From NCBI RefSeq assembly GCF_000429865.1, contig NZ_AUCR01000017.1:1-34754 (forward strand): DNA of 34,754 bases, written 5' to 3'. Made by a program: the position numbers and the translations under genes. Every line of letters begins with the position of its first letter. The stretch's first letter is position 1. Positions 8,009-17,197 of the stretch are shown here, piece after piece. The notes below the pieces were generated by a model. The model worked only from the letters and a program-made list of their open reading frames with translations. It ran no database searches and was not told where the DNA came from. This DNA is from Cucumibacter marinus DSM 18995. Its GTDB lineage: Bacteria; Pseudomonadota; Alphaproteobacteria; Rhizobiales; Devosiaceae.

Positions 8009-8955
8009 CCCGCATTGTTGTGACAGGCACGCAAGGCCAGGTCTCAAGGGCACTACAGGAGCGCGCCACTGCGCGGCCCGACATCGACATGGTGGCGCTT
8101 GGCCGCCCTCACCTCGATCTTGCCAACCCGGAATCGGTTGCCTCCGCCATCGGCGAGACCGCCCCCGACCTCGTCGTCAATGCGGCGGCCTATACCGCGG
8201 TCGATAGCGCCGAGGACGAGCCAGAACTGGCACATCGGGTCAATGCCCTGGGAGCCGAAGCAGTCGCCCGGGCGGCGGCTCACCTTGGCGTGCCGGTCAT
8301 TCAAATCTCGACTGATTATGTCTTCTCGGGTGACGCCGGGCGGCCTTATTCCGAACAAGACAAGCCCGACCCGCATAGTATCTATGGGCGCAGCAAGCTC
8401 GATGGCGAAGAGCTTGTTGCTAAGGCCAATCCCCGTCACCTCATCCTGCGCACGGCCTGGGTCTACAGTCCTTTCGGGCGCAATTTCGTCAAGACCATGC
8501 TGGCGCTGGCGGCCAAGCAGGGCGAGGTCAACCTGGTTAATGATCAGGTCGGCTCGCCAACCTCGGCATTCGACATCGCGGATGCGGTCCTGGCGATTTC
8601 GGACAGATTGAATTCAGAGCCAGAGTTTGCCGACTGGGGCATCTACCATTTTGCCGGAGCAGGCCAGGCCAGCTGGGCAGAATTGGCTGAGGCAACATTT
8701 GCCCTCTCCGCGGGACTGGGCGGGCCTTCCTGCACCGTGGTGTCCATTCCCTCGAGTGCATACCCAACGAAGGCCCGGCGCCCTGCCAATTCACGGCTCG
8801 ACTGTTCCCGCTTCACGCGTGTCTTCGGGGTAACGGCTCCGCACTGGCACCACTCCCTACGGTTGTGCCTCCAGAGGCTGTCGAACCAATGGCAAGTCCA
8901 GGAAGACCCGGAACAGGCTAGTCATTCCAGTCCAAAAGGAACCAAAAGGCAGTGA
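8005..8955 (+). CDS. rfbD: dTDP-4-dehydrorhamnose reductase
   Basis: Last step: NAD(P)H-dependent reduction to dTDP-L-rhamnose. Start chosen at GTG 8005, which overlaps the rfbB TGA and has GGAG 8 nt upstream. This gives 316 residues beginning [13 protein letters not shown]. An ATG further upstream at 7936 would add 23 residues inside rfbB and is rejected. Visible features are the Rossmann strand, [23 protein letters not shown] at 102-107 and the Y127-x-x-x-K131 pair of YGRSK. The last 35-40 residues ([20 protein letters not shown] and on) are polar and longer than usual for RmlD. The stop overlaps the next gene by GTGA (8952-8955). Confidence 0.95.
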   Translation: MTRIVVTGTQGQVSRALQERATARPDIDMVALGRPHLDLANPESVASAIGETAPDLVVNAAAYTAVDSAEDEPELAHRVNALGAEAVARAAAHLGVPVIQISTDYVFSGDAGRPYSEQDKPDPHSIYGRSKLDGEELVAKANPRHLILRTAWVYSPFGRNFVKTMLALAAKQGEVNLVNDQVGSPTSAFDIADAVLAISDRLNSEPEFADWGIYHFAGAGQASWAELAEATFALSAGLGGPSCTVVSIPSSAYPTKARRPANSRLDCSRFTRVFGVTAPHWHHSLRLCLQRLSNQWQVQEDPEQASHSSPKGTKRQ

Positions 8956-11657
8956 GCCGGGAAACGGAGAACAAAGTGACTGCTGCATCGCGCGTGGTGG
9001 GTGCATTCAGGATGTTGCGCAAACACACGCGCAATTGGTCCTCCCTTCGCCGTGCCTTCGGTTTTGCCAGAGACCTGCTTTCTGATCAGGGCATTCGAGG
9101 GTTGCGCGACGCCTTGCGCGTCGCCCTCCACCGCGCCAGCAGCCACGCCCATGACTATGGCCGCTGGGTCCAAACATATGACACGTTCGGCAAGTCCGAC
9201 TTCGATGCCATGCGCGCGCAGATCGAGGCATTTGACGACATGCCGCTCGTGTCACTTGTGATGCCCGTCTTCAATCCGCCGGAGGTGTCTCTGCGGGAGG
9301 CCATTCAAAGCGTGATCGACCAGATCTATTCCAACTGGGAGCTTTGTATTGCCGACGATGCCTCGACCGCGCCGCGTGTACGTCAGGTGTTAGAGGAGTT
9401 TGCGCAGCGCGACCCCCGCATCAAGGTGACTTACCGGGAAGAAAACGGCCATATATCTCGGGCCTCAAACTCCGCACTCGACCTCGCGACAGGCGATTGG
9501 ATTGCGTTGCTCGATCACGATGACCTTCTGCCCGCCCATGCCCTCTATTGCGTGGTCGAGACCATTTTGGCCAATCCGCAAGCGCAACTTATCTTTTCGG
9601 ATGAAGACAAGATCGACGAGGAAGGCAACCGGTTCGACCCCTATTTCAAGTCCGACTGGGACCCGCTGCTTCTTTGCGGGCACAACATGTTCTCGCATCT
9701 CGGGGTCTACCGGCGAGACCTTGTTTCTGCGGTTGGAGGGTTCCGGACCGGCTTCGAAGGGGCACAGGATTACGATCTGATCCTGCGCTGTTCTGAACGC
9801 GTCGATCGCGCCGCCATCCTCCACATTCCGCGCGTCCTATATCATTGGCGGGCGATCGCCGGGTCGACCGCAAGGGGCCCGAGAGAAAAGGACTATGCGA
9901 CGAGCGCGGCACTGCGGGCACTGACCGAGCATTTTTCGCGCACCGGACAAGCTGCAAGCGTTGAGGAAATCGGCAATCGCGGTATGACGCGCGTTCGGTT
10001 CGCCCTCCCCGATCCCGCACCGCCGGTCAGCATCATCATCCCGACAAGGAACCGGAGGGACCTTCTGGAGTGTTGTGTCGACAGCATTCTGGCGCGAACG
10101 GACTACCCTGATTTCGAGATCGTCATCGTCGATAATGGCTCGAATGAAACGGACACGCTGGCCTATCTCGACCAGTTGGCCGCACAGAACGGCATCCGGG
10201 TGATCCAGTATGATGGCGACTTCAACTTTTCGGCGATCAACAATTTCGCGGTCGGTCAGGTCACATCCGAGTTGATCTGCCTCCTCAACAACGACACAGA
10301 AGTGATATCACCGGCTTGGCTTTCCGAGATGGTCGCGCTGGCCATCCAGCCCGATGCCGGTGTGGTTGGCGCCAAGCTGCTCTACCCCGACGAAACCATT
10401 CAACACGCAGGTGTGGTTATGGGGCTTGGTGGTCATGCCGGGCACATACATCTGGGACATCCCGCTTCATCGCCAGGAGCGGCGGGACGCCTCGAATTGG
10501 CGCACGAAGTTAGCGTGGTCACGGCAGCCTGCTGCGTTGTCAGGCGATCGATTTATGAAAATCTCGGCGGGCTCGACGAGATGGACTTCAAAGTTGCCTA
10601 TAACGACGTCGATTTCTGCCTGCGCGTTCGGGAGGCAGGATTCCACAATTCTTGGACGCCAGAAGCGGTGCTTTACCACCACGAGTCCCGAACCAGGGGT
10701 TACGATACCGCGCCAGAAAATCGCGAGCGATTTGAGCGTGAGCAGAATGAATTGCGGCGCAGATGGCGAGCCTGGATTGAACGCGATCCCGCCTACAACC
10801 CCAATCTCGGCCTGGATGGCGCAGATGCGTCATTTGCCTGTCCACCCCGGGTGTCTTTGCCCGGTCATTTCTCCCCGAATGACGAACGCAGACAATTGCG
10901 TTTGATGCCCGCCGGCCAGAACGGGCCGCGTCTGTTCTTCATGCATATTCCCAAGACTGCGGGTTCCTCGATCAACCACGCCTTCCATGACGCTTTCGGC
11001 GGACGGGCCCTTTCGCACATTGAAGGCAAGACTCTGTCCAACAACGAACTGCGGGATAGCCGGTTCGTTTCGGGCCATGTCCATTTCCCGGAATTCAAGC
11101 GAATTTCAGAGGGTATCGCGTTCAACAGCATCACGTTTCTGCGTGATCCGATCGATCAGCTTCGGTCTCATCTGAACTGGGTGAGATTGCAGACGATCGA
11201 GCCCCGACATCGCGCATTCATCGAAAAGCGCGAGGCCATCAGGCTACTGAGCGATGATTTGCGGAATGTGGACCTCCAAGATCCCGATGACATTCGAACG
11301 TACCTGACCCGCAACGAAGGCAACCCAATCAGTCTGGCGTTGTTCGAGAACTGCCAGACGCGCTATTTCCTGCCGGCTCCGATCAGCAGATTTCTCACGG
11401 ACGAAGATCTTTCCGAGGCCGAAGAAGCTCTTGAGCAGTTCGAGTTCGTGGGATTGACCGAGTGCTTTGGTCGTTCCATCGCTTTGCTTTCGCAGCGATA
11501 CTCCCTGTCACTTCCGACCGGAGATATCCGAAAGAATGCCATGAATTACGGCAAACATATCGACCGTGAGCGTTTCCGCGATGTGCTCTGGGACTACCTC
11601 AAATACGATTTGGCTCTCTACGGGCTGGCCAAGGATCGGTTTTCAAACCGGCATTGA
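8952..11657 (+). CDS. Multidomain GT2-GT2-sulfotransferase-like protein (901 aa)
   Basis: Start at GTG 8952 overlaps the rfbD stop. After about 95 helical residues comes a first GT2 domain (about 98-300): PLVSLVMPVFNPP, DDAS at 135-138, LLDHDDLLP at about 187-194. A second GT2 domain (about 358-600) has VSIIIPTRNRRDLLE, VDNGSN at 393-398, LLNNDTE at 444-450 and the HAGVVMGLGG and NDVDFCLRVREAGF segments of WbbL-like rhamnosyltransferases. From about 659 there is a sulfotransferase-like domain. LFFMHIPKTAGSS (661-673) fits the 5'-phosphosulfate loop, and SITFLRDPIDQLRSHLNW (about 726-743) fits the 3'-phosphate-binding motif of the Sulfotransfer_2 type. It probably adds two sugars, at least one perhaps rhamnose, and may sulfate the glycan using PAPS in the cytoplasm. 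The two-GT arrangement is familiar; the appended sulfotransferase is unusual. Activity of each domain is inference. Confidence 0.87.
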   Translation: MSRETENKVTAASRVVGAFRMLRKHTRNWSSLRRAFGFARDLLSDQGIRGLRDALRVALHRASSHAHDYGRWVQTYDTFGKSDFDAMRAQIEAFDDMPLVSLVMPVFNPPEVSLREAIQSVIDQIYSNWELCIADDASTAPRVRQVLEEFAQRDPRIKVTYREENGHISRASNSALDLATGDWIALLDHDDLLPAHALYCVVETILANPQAQLIFSDEDKIDEEGNRFDPYFKSDWDPLLLCGHNMFSHLGVYRRDLVSAVGGFRTGFEGAQDYDLILRCSERVDRAAILHIPRVLYHWRAIAGSTARGPREKDYATSAALRALTEHFSRTGQAASVEEIGNRGMTRVRFALPDPAPPVSIIIPTRNRRDLLECCVDSILARTDYPDFEIVIVDNGSNETDTLAYLDQLAAQNGIRVIQYDGDFNFSAINNFAVGQVTSELICLLNNDTEVISPAWLSEMVALAIQPDAGVVGAKLLYPDETIQHAGVVMGLGGHAGHIHLGHPASSPGAAGRLELAHEVSVVTAACCVVRRSIYENLGGLDEMDFKVAYNDVDFCLRVREAGFHNSWTPEAVLYHHESRTRGYDTAPENRERFEREQNELRRRWRAWIERDPAYNPNLGLDGADASFACPPRVSLPGHFSPNDERRQLRLMPAGQNGPRLFFMHIPKTAGSSINHAFHDAFGGRALSHIEGKTLSNNELRDSRFVSGHVHFPEFKRISEGIAFNSITFLRDPIDQLRSHLNWVRLQTIEPRHRAFIEKREAIRLLSDDLRNVDLQDPDDIRTYLTRNEGNPISLALFENCQTRYFLPAPISRFLTDEDLSEAEEALEQFEFVGLTECFGRSIALLSQRYSLSLPTGDIRKNAMNYGKHIDRERFRDVLWDYLKYDLALYGLAKDRFSNRH

Positions 11658-11681
11658 TGTTATGAAAAGGCCGTTCTCAGC

Positions 11682-12404
11682 CTAGTCGCGCGCATACTCA
11701 CCGATCGGCAAGACTTCCCCTGCCCGGCCCTTTTCAAGCCGGAGCACCTTGTTGCAGGTCTGTTCGATCAGGCTCTGGTTGTGGCTGGCGAGAACGATGA
11801 TGCCGGCCTTTTGGGCAATCTCGTCCATGCGCGCCGTGGCCTTGTCCTGGAACCCGGCATCGCCCGCTCCGATCCATTCGTCCATCAAGAGGATTTCCGG
11901 CTGTAGCGTCGTGGCAACCGAAAATGCCAGCCTGGCCGCCATGCCCTGGCTATAGGCCTTGAAAGGCATGTCGATAAACTCGCCGAGCTCGGAGAACTCG
12001 ATGATTTCGTCCATCCGGGCGGCGATCTGCTGTTTGGTCCAGCCATTGATCAGTCCGCGCAGTTCAATGTTTCGGCGACCGGTGGCCTCGGTACGAAATC
12101 CAAGCGTGATGTTGAACAGGGCATCCACGCGCCCGTCGATGTGCAGCTCTCCGGCGCTGGGTTCGAAAATGCCATAGAGCACTTTCAGCAGCGTTGTCTT
12201 GCCCGCGCCGTTGGGTCCGACAAGGCCCAAGCGGTCGCCCGACCGCAAGGAGAAGGTCACGCCCTCAAGCGCCTTGACGATCCTCCCGCTGCCACTGGAT
12301 TCGATGCGCCCGCCGGCGGCCATGCGCCGGTCACGTGGCGCCAGGGTCAGCTTTCTGGGAATGCGATAGTTGAGGCCGATATTCCGGGCAGAAATGGAAA
12401 CCAT
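11682..12404 (-). CDS. Polysaccharide ABC exporter, ATP-binding subunit (Wzt/KpsT type)
   Basis: The ATPase that drives export of the finished lipid-linked polysaccharide across the inner membrane, with the permease encoded just upstream. Start at ATG 12404 shares one base with the permease TGA (TGATG). The ORF stays open 20 codons further inside the permease, but that is rejected. In the 240-residue product, Walker A GPNGAGKT is at 63-70, the signature YSQGM (a typical polysaccharide-exporter variant of LSGGQ) at 151-155, Walker B ILLMDE at 171-176 and the H-loop His at 208. There is no C-terminal carbohydrate-binding extension as in O9a-type Wzt, so it resembles KpsT/RfbE-type exporters that do not depend on a terminal chain modification. 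Confidence 0.93.
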   Translation of the reverse strand: MVSISARNIGLNYRIPRKLTLAPRDRRMAAGGRIESSGSGRIVKALEGVTFSLRSGDRLGLVGPNGAGKTTLLKVLYGIFEPSAGELHIDGRVDALFNITLGFRTEATGRRNIELRGLINGWTKQQIAARMDEIIEFSELGEFIDMPFKAYSQGMAARLAFSVATTLQPEILLMDEWIGAGDAGFQDKATARMDEIAQKAGIIVLASHNQSLIEQTCNKVLRLEKGRAGEVLPIGEYARD

Positions 12405-13255
12405 CAGATCATGAATGCAATTTGCTTGCGGAACAGCCCGAGCAGCGGGATGGCAATGGCCCATAACACGAGCACGACAACAAGGCAGAAGCCCAAGGCA
12501 AAGACGGGAACCGTGTCAAAGACGATGGGCTGCCGGAAGATCTCCAGAAAATAGGTGAAGGGGTTCCAGTGATAGAGGACGCCGCGCCAGCCGACCACCT
12601 CATCGAACCCCCAGAATGTGGGGGTGAGAAACATGCCCACGCGCACCGCATTTTGCATGATGAACTGCATGTCGGGGAAAAAAGCCCCTATGAGGGCCAG
12701 GATCAGAATTGTGGGCGGGGTTGCCAGGATGATGATCCCGAGCGCGACGATCGACCAGGACCAGGTGGCGGTAATCGGGACCTGCATCAGCAAGAGAATG
12801 GCAGCACAGCCGATCAGGGCGTAGCCGGAGCGGATGACCGACTGCATGGTCAGGCGCAGCACATAGGTGGTGAGCGGCAGGATCGTGCCCTTGATGAAGC
12901 TCTCTTCCCTCACAAAGAGCGCTGCACTCTGGCCCAGTATGTCCATGATGTAGAACCAGACGAACAAGCCCGTCGCAGCATAGGCCGCGAACAAACCCTC
13001 CCCTGCGGGCCCGCCGAACACGACAATGAACGTGCCGATGAAGATCAGGTAGTTGAGCAAGAGCCAGAACGGCCCGAGCGTGGTGCGTTTGTGCTGATCA
13101 CCTATGTCTTCGCTGGCCAGCGCAATCCAGACGGCGCGCAAACGCAGGGCCTCGCGGATATCGGCCAGCGCGGCTGCGATCAGTTTGCCCATCTGCCCCA
13201 CTGCACTTTCAAACCCGCTCAACCTGCTGGGCCGCACTGCTAGCACGGCGCTCAC
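12404..13255 (-). CDS. Polysaccharide ABC exporter, permease subunit (Wzm/KpsM type)
   Basis: An ABC-2 type inner-membrane permease, partner of the downstream ATPase. The N-terminal coupling region has RAVWIALASEDIGDQHKRTT leading into LGPFWLLLNYLIFIGTFIVV, the hallmark of the family. About six hydrophobic segments follow, including YALIGCAAILLLMQV, IVALGIIILATPPTILILAL and ALGFCLVVVLVLWAIAIPLL. The listed start is GTG 13255 (283 residues), but it has no clear ribosome site. ATG at about 13192 (MGKLIAAALADIREAL) has GTGGGG upstream and could be the true start. Divergent from the DUF2793 gene, with which it shares an 89-bp intergenic region. Confidence 0.92.
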   Translation of the reverse strand: MSAVLAVRPSRLSGFESAVGQMGKLIAAALADIREALRLRAVWIALASEDIGDQHKRTTLGPFWLLLNYLIFIGTFIVVFGGPAGEGLFAAYAATGLFVWFYIMDILGQSAALFVREESFIKGTILPLTTYVLRLTMQSVIRSGYALIGCAAILLLMQVPITATWSWSIVALGIIILATPPTILILALIGAFFPDMQFIMQNAVRVGMFLTPTFWGFDEVVGWRGVLYHWNPFTYFLEIFRQPIVFDTVPVFALGFCLVVVLVLWAIAIPLLGLFRKQIAFMI

Positions 13256-13344
13256 GCCGCCGCCAATCTGAGACCGACAAGTTATCCCCGCCCCGAAACG
13301 CCAAGCTTAGGCTGCCGGGGAACCTGCCGACAAGGATAACACCC

Positions 13345-14775
13345 ATGACCTCCACCCCGATACTCGGCCTGCCCTATATCGCTGCCAACCAGGCGCTCAA
13401 GCACATCACCCATAACCAAGCCCTTCGGACCCTCGATGCCCTGGTCCAGCTCAACGTGCTGACGCGCATTGTCACCGAACCGCCAGCCGAACCCGTTGAA
13501 GGCGCGCGATACATCATTGCCGATGGTGCGACCGGTGACTGGACCGACATGCAGGGTCATATCGCCGTCTATGAGGACGGTGCGTGGATGCTCATCACGC
13601 CCGGCCCGGGCTGGTTGGCCTGGGTGGTCGACGAAGGCGCGCTGCTGGCATTCGAGGCGGGGGCCTGGGTCCCCGCGGCGGTCAGAAGCGGTGTTCTGCA
13701 ATTCGGCGTCAACACCGCACCCGATGCCACCAATCGGCTCGCGGTCAAGTCCGATGCGATCCTCCTCAGTCATGACGATGTTACGCCCGGCTCCGGCGAC
13801 ATGCGCACCGTCATCAATAAACAGGCCCCGGTCGACACCGCCTCGCTTCTGTTTCAGTCGGGCTGGAGCGGCCGGGCCGAGATGGGCCTTTCGGGCGATG
13901 ATGATTTCCGCGTCAAGGTGAGCGGCGATGGCGCTGCCTGGCATGAAGGCCTCGTGATCGACAGCGCCAATGGGCGTGTCCGTTTTCCTTCCGGCGGTGT
14001 GCGCGAGATTCTTTTCGCCGATCGCACCTACCACGTCTCCCCGGCTGGCGATGACGCGGATGACGGGCTGACCAGCGGCACGGCTTTTGCCACCATCCAG
14101 AATGCAGTGGACACGGTCTATGGCACGCTCGACCTTGGCGGGCACGATGTGGCCATCCAGCTGGCGCCGGGCACCTATGACGGCTTCGATGCGGTGAATC
14201 CGCAGGTCGGTGCAGGCACGATCACGGTCAGGGGCAACACGGGCGACCTGGATCAATGCGTGATCGCGGATCATGTCGGCTCCAGCATCGTCATCAATGT
14301 CGAAAATTACGGCACGCGCATCGCGCTCGAAGGGCTGACGGTCACGCGCACCAACACCACCAATCTGATCCGGGCATTCGCCGGCGCCCGCATTGATCTC
14401 GTCACCAACAACAAGGTGTCCGGCGCAGGCCGCTCCCATTCGCTGATGGCGGACGCGCTGGCAACGATCGAACTGAAGGGCACGCTTGTCGCCGCAGACC
14501 AGTGCTATTCACTTCTCTATGCCGGGCGGAACGGCTACCTGACGATCGCCGGTGCCACGCTCGACTTCTCAAGCGCCCCGGATATCGGCGTCGTGGCGCT
14601 GGCCAATAACGGTGGCGTGGTGTTCGCCCATGCCAACACGTTCATCGGCTCAGCGACCGGGGGACGGCGGTATGTGGTGCAGTTGAATGGGATTGTGAAT
14701 TCGAATAGTGGGAATCCGAACTACTTTCCGAACGACGACCCCGGGATTGAAACGAGTGGTGGTCAGTTCAATTGA
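13345..14775 (+). CDS. DUF2793 protein with a C-terminal beta-helix domain
   Basis: A 476-residue protein with AAGGA before the ATG. The N-terminus LGLPYIAANQALKHITHNQA is the DUF2793 signature, a module found in gene-transfer-agent and phage tail-fibre-like proteins and in exopolysaccharide-associated proteins of alphaproteobacteria. A middle segment (LLFQSGWSGRAEMGLSGDDD) is the usual companion. From about residue 230, YHVSPAGDDADDGLTSGTAF starts a repetitive right-handed beta-helix (pectin-lyase-like) region with many Asn, Gly and Thr turns up to the C-terminus. No signal peptide is evident. Placed in the middle of the polysaccharide locus, it may bind, trim or anchor the glycan, or be a domesticated tail-fibre module. 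Catalytic residues are not recognisable to me. It ends 8 bp from the convergent pyruvyl transferase stop. Confidence 0.8.
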   Translation: MTSTPILGLPYIAANQALKHITHNQALRTLDALVQLNVLTRIVTEPPAEPVEGARYIIADGATGDWTDMQGHIAVYEDGAWMLITPGPGWLAWVVDEGALLAFEAGAWVPAAVRSGVLQFGVNTAPDATNRLAVKSDAILLSHDDVTPGSGDMRTVINKQAPVDTASLLFQSGWSGRAEMGLSGDDDFRVKVSGDGAAWHEGLVIDSANGRVRFPSGGVREILFADRTYHVSPAGDDADDGLTSGTAFATIQNAVDTVYGTLDLGGHDVAIQLAPGTYDGFDAVNPQVGAGTITVRGNTGDLDQCVIADHVGSSIVINVENYGTRIALEGLTVTRTNTTNLIRAFAGARIDLVTNNKVSGAGRSHSLMADALATIELKGTLVAADQCYSLLYAGRNGYLTIAGATLDFSSAPDIGVVALANNGGVVFAHANTFIGSATGGRRYVVQLNGIVNSNSGNPNYFPNDDPGIETSGGQFN

Positions 14776-14783
14776 CGGCACAA

Positions 14784-15926
14784 TCAGCTTTGGGTGGCGA
14801 TCGTCTCCAAAATCTTGGGCTTCAAGATCCCATTATTTGACAGGAAGTCAGACATCCTACGGGCGAGCATTCTCCTATTCCGGTCAAATGCATTTCCGTC
14901 GAATTGGAAAAGTTCCATCATCTGGTCGCGTGAGATGCCCAACCTGACGTCCCGCGCAACAACGTGCGGGACCATCATTGTCCTGCACAACTCCAGTGTT
15001 CTTGAGTCGTGCGCGATGCAAAGACCTGGGATTCCGGCTTGAAGCGCCAGCATCACCCCATGAATCCTTGTTCCCACAACGAAATCGAACCGTCGATAAT
15101 GTTCGATCCAGGAATCGACATCGAAAAACACGTTTCCGTGACGATCGGCCCACACCACGAACTCGTCCAGGTCCATCTCAGGGCAAACATAATCTCTGCA
15201 CGCCCGAAGTTCGACTTCTTCCAGTTCAACCGCTTCGCCTCTCGTCAGCTTAAGCATGGGAAGTGCATGCTGTCCGACATACGAACCGTGAGTAACGGAC
15301 ACGAGCCGTCCAAGTGACGCTTCGATGTGACGAAGGTGCCTCCAACTTTGGTGGCCCGCCGCCACTGCAAACCGCTTGGGCGGTCTGATCCGACGTTCGA
15401 TTAAGCGTCCCAGTTCCGGATCAGGATTGATAAACAAGGAAGGACACCCGAGTACGGTGGCATGCTCGGACAATTCGTAGTGCTTGAGAACTTCCAGAGT
15501 GAAGGCACCACGCACTGCTATATTTGGAGCGGCGGAAGGGGCGCGCTTTGCAATCTCTTTGACCCAGTCCACTGTGCCCTTTGGTACTTCCGGGATTTTG
15601 CCGTCCACATCGCTCTGGCTACCCAAACCGATCATCACGAGCTTCTGTGAGAGGGTCCCAACGCTTTTCGCGAGATCACCGTAGTCTACGTGCGCGCCAA
15701 ACTGATTCGCCGCAGGGATCACACCTATGTCACCCGCGGTTTCGATAGTGTGTTTGTCACCACTCCAAGGGACTTGGTTCAAGCGTCCCCCCAATAAGCG
15801 ATGAATGGCATATTGGAATGCCAGGTTCCCAGTATTATGCCCGACGCGGCTGTACAGCGTCTCCGTGGCCAGAAACGGGTGCCCATCAACTCGGTGAGGC
15901 AGGCCAAAAATGAACGGTTCCCCCAT
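14784..15926 (-). CDS. Polysaccharide pyruvyl transferase family protein
   Basis: Enzymes of this family transfer a pyruvyl ketal from phosphoenolpyruvate to a sugar of a surface polysaccharide, adding negative charge. Start at ATG 15926 overlaps the stop of the upstream glycosyltransferase (TGATG), giving 380 residues; the ORF extends further upstream, but only inside that gene. Family marks are NTGNLAFQYAIHRLLGG near the N-terminus, IAVRGAFTLEVLKHYELSEH then VLGCPSLFINPDP (about 136-170), and VVGTRIHGVMLALQAGIPGL (from about 283) with the conserved R-x-HG. CIAHDSRTLELC follows. The base composition looks somewhat less GC-rich than the flanking genes, so separate acquisition is possible. Some family members have other substrates, so pyruvylation is a prediction. 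Confidence 0.85.
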   Translation of the reverse strand: MGEPFIFGLPHRVDGHPFLATETLYSRVGHNTGNLAFQYAIHRLLGGRLNQVPWSGDKHTIETAGDIGVIPAANQFGAHVDYGDLAKSVGTLSQKLVMIGLGSQSDVDGKIPEVPKGTVDWVKEIAKRAPSAAPNIAVRGAFTLEVLKHYELSEHATVLGCPSLFINPDPELGRLIERRIRPPKRFAVAAGHQSWRHLRHIEASLGRLVSVTHGSYVGQHALPMLKLTRGEAVELEEVELRACRDYVCPEMDLDEFVVWADRHGNVFFDVDSWIEHYRRFDFVVGTRIHGVMLALQAGIPGLCIAHDSRTLELCRTMMVPHVVARDVRLGISRDQMMELFQFDGNAFDRNRRMLARRMSDFLSNNGILKPKILETIATQS

Positions 15927-17197
15927 CAGGCGACCGTCCTTGCCGCTATCTGCCCGAACCAGTCGAGATGCGCGGCGGCGCTCTCGGCCACCGTTATGGG
16001 TGGTTTGATCCGTTTCACATTCTGTTCCCAGATTCCCGGGTCGCTTGCCAATTTGACCATTGTCTCTGCAAGGGCCAGCGGGTTGCGGGGCTCGACGCGG
16101 GTGTGTTCGGTGGCCCCAGCCGCCTTTTCGGCCATGCCGCCAATATCCGAAACCACCACGGGTCGGCGGTGGGCAAAGGCTTCCTGAATAACCATGGGCG
16201 AGTTCTCCCACCAGATTGAGGGGATCACGACCCAATCGACGCCCCGCATGCGGCGGTGCAGGTCCTGTGGCTCATACGGGCCATGCCATTGCAGGCAGCC
16301 ATGAGGGAGCAGCGCGTCGCGGCTGGCCTCGATCCGGGTGATGAAGTCGGGTTGTTGCAGATCGAGGTTGGCGCCGTGGACCTCGAGATGCAAAGGCGCC
16401 TCGCCCTGTCGGTGCGCGATGGACAGTGCATCGAGCAGGACATCGATCCCCTTGAAGGGGTTCAGTTGGCCGAAATAGCCGAAGCGATTGCGCAGTCCGT
16501 CCCGACCCGGCTCCCGGTGCGGCGCGGGCGCCACAGGGATCTGGCCGTTCTCGATAGTCGTGATCCGCTCAGGCGCGATGCCCCAGTCGATATAGCGCTG
16601 CCGCAGGAATTCGGATGGTGCTACGAAGCCGTCGACCCAGTCGAAATTGCGCTGGATGAAATTCTTTCTGAGCCAGAAATCCTCGCGGCTGACATCGGGA
16701 TAGCAGCGATGGCAGTCCTCGATGCTTTCGTGGCTGCACAGCCGGCCGCTGCCCGGCTTCACCATCTGGCCGTTGTTCTTGCAGATCGCCTGGAACTCGT
16801 GAAGCGTGAGGAAGATGCGGGTTTGAGGGCAGGTCCTTCTGATCAACTCGAACATCTCGATGCCGAGATGCGCATAGTGATGGGCATGCACGATATCGGG
16901 GTTCACCAGCTCCAGCCAGGCTCTGAACCGATGACCGGCCTCATCCCGGCCAAGGCCCCGGAACAGATGCCAGTCGTGCATTTCACGGTTCCACAGAAAT
17001 TCGTGCTCCCGGCGGGCAGAGATCAGCCCCGTGGCGCTCTGCCCCGGGCGCCGCATGCCTGCGAGAAAAACCGCCTCCGCCACATCGGCCTGCTCCCGAT
17101 AGCCCGTGAACAGATTGTAGGCCGCGATTTCGGCGCCCCCAACGTCAAAATCCGGGTGACCGTGGGCGACCACGGCGATACGCAACTGCTGGCTCAC
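15926..17197 (-). CDS. GT4-type glycosyltransferase
   Basis: A GT-B fold retaining glycosyltransferase of the GT4 group, predicted to act in polysaccharide assembly. Start at GTG 17197 overlaps the TGA of the upstream gene (GTGA), giving 423 residues. An ATG at 17251 lies inside that gene and is rejected. The N-terminus RIAVVAHGHPDFDVGGAEIA carries the GGAE motif. DIVHAHHYAHLG and FLTLHEFQAICKNNGQMV follow. The C-terminal donor site has RFGYFGQLNPFKGIDVLLDA and the E-x7-E motif WWENSPMVIQEAF with Glu at about 331 and 339. A Cys-containing loop (LCSHESIEDCHRCYPDVS, about 153-170) is seen in related GT4 proteins that may bind a metal. Middle gene of a three-gene coupled operon. Confidence 0.92.
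   Translation of the reverse strand: MSQQLRIAVVAHGHPDFDVGGAEIAAYNLFTGYREQADVAEAVFLAGMRRPGQSATGLISARREHEFLWNREMHDWHLFRGLGRDEAGHRFRAWLELVNPDIVHAHHYAHLGIEMFELIRRTCPQTRIFLTLHEFQAICKNNGQMVKPGSGRLCSHESIEDCHRCYPDVSREDFWLRKNFIQRNFDWVDGFVAPSEFLRQRYIDWGIAPERITTIENGQIPVAPAPHREPGRDGLRNRFGYFGQLNPFKGIDVLLDALSIAHRQGEAPLHLEVHGANLDLQQPDFITRIEASRDALLPHGCLQWHGPYEPQDLHRRMRGVDWVVIPSIWWENSPMVIQEAFAHRRPVVVSDIGGMAEKAAGATEHTRVEPRNPLALAETMVKLASDPGIWEQNVKRIKPPITVAESAAAHLDWFGQIAARTVA

Noticed and set aside
13282-14439. 385-codon ORF on the - strand
   Set aside because: Antisense to the DUF2793/beta-helix gene. No family features and Asp/Arg-rich shadow composition.
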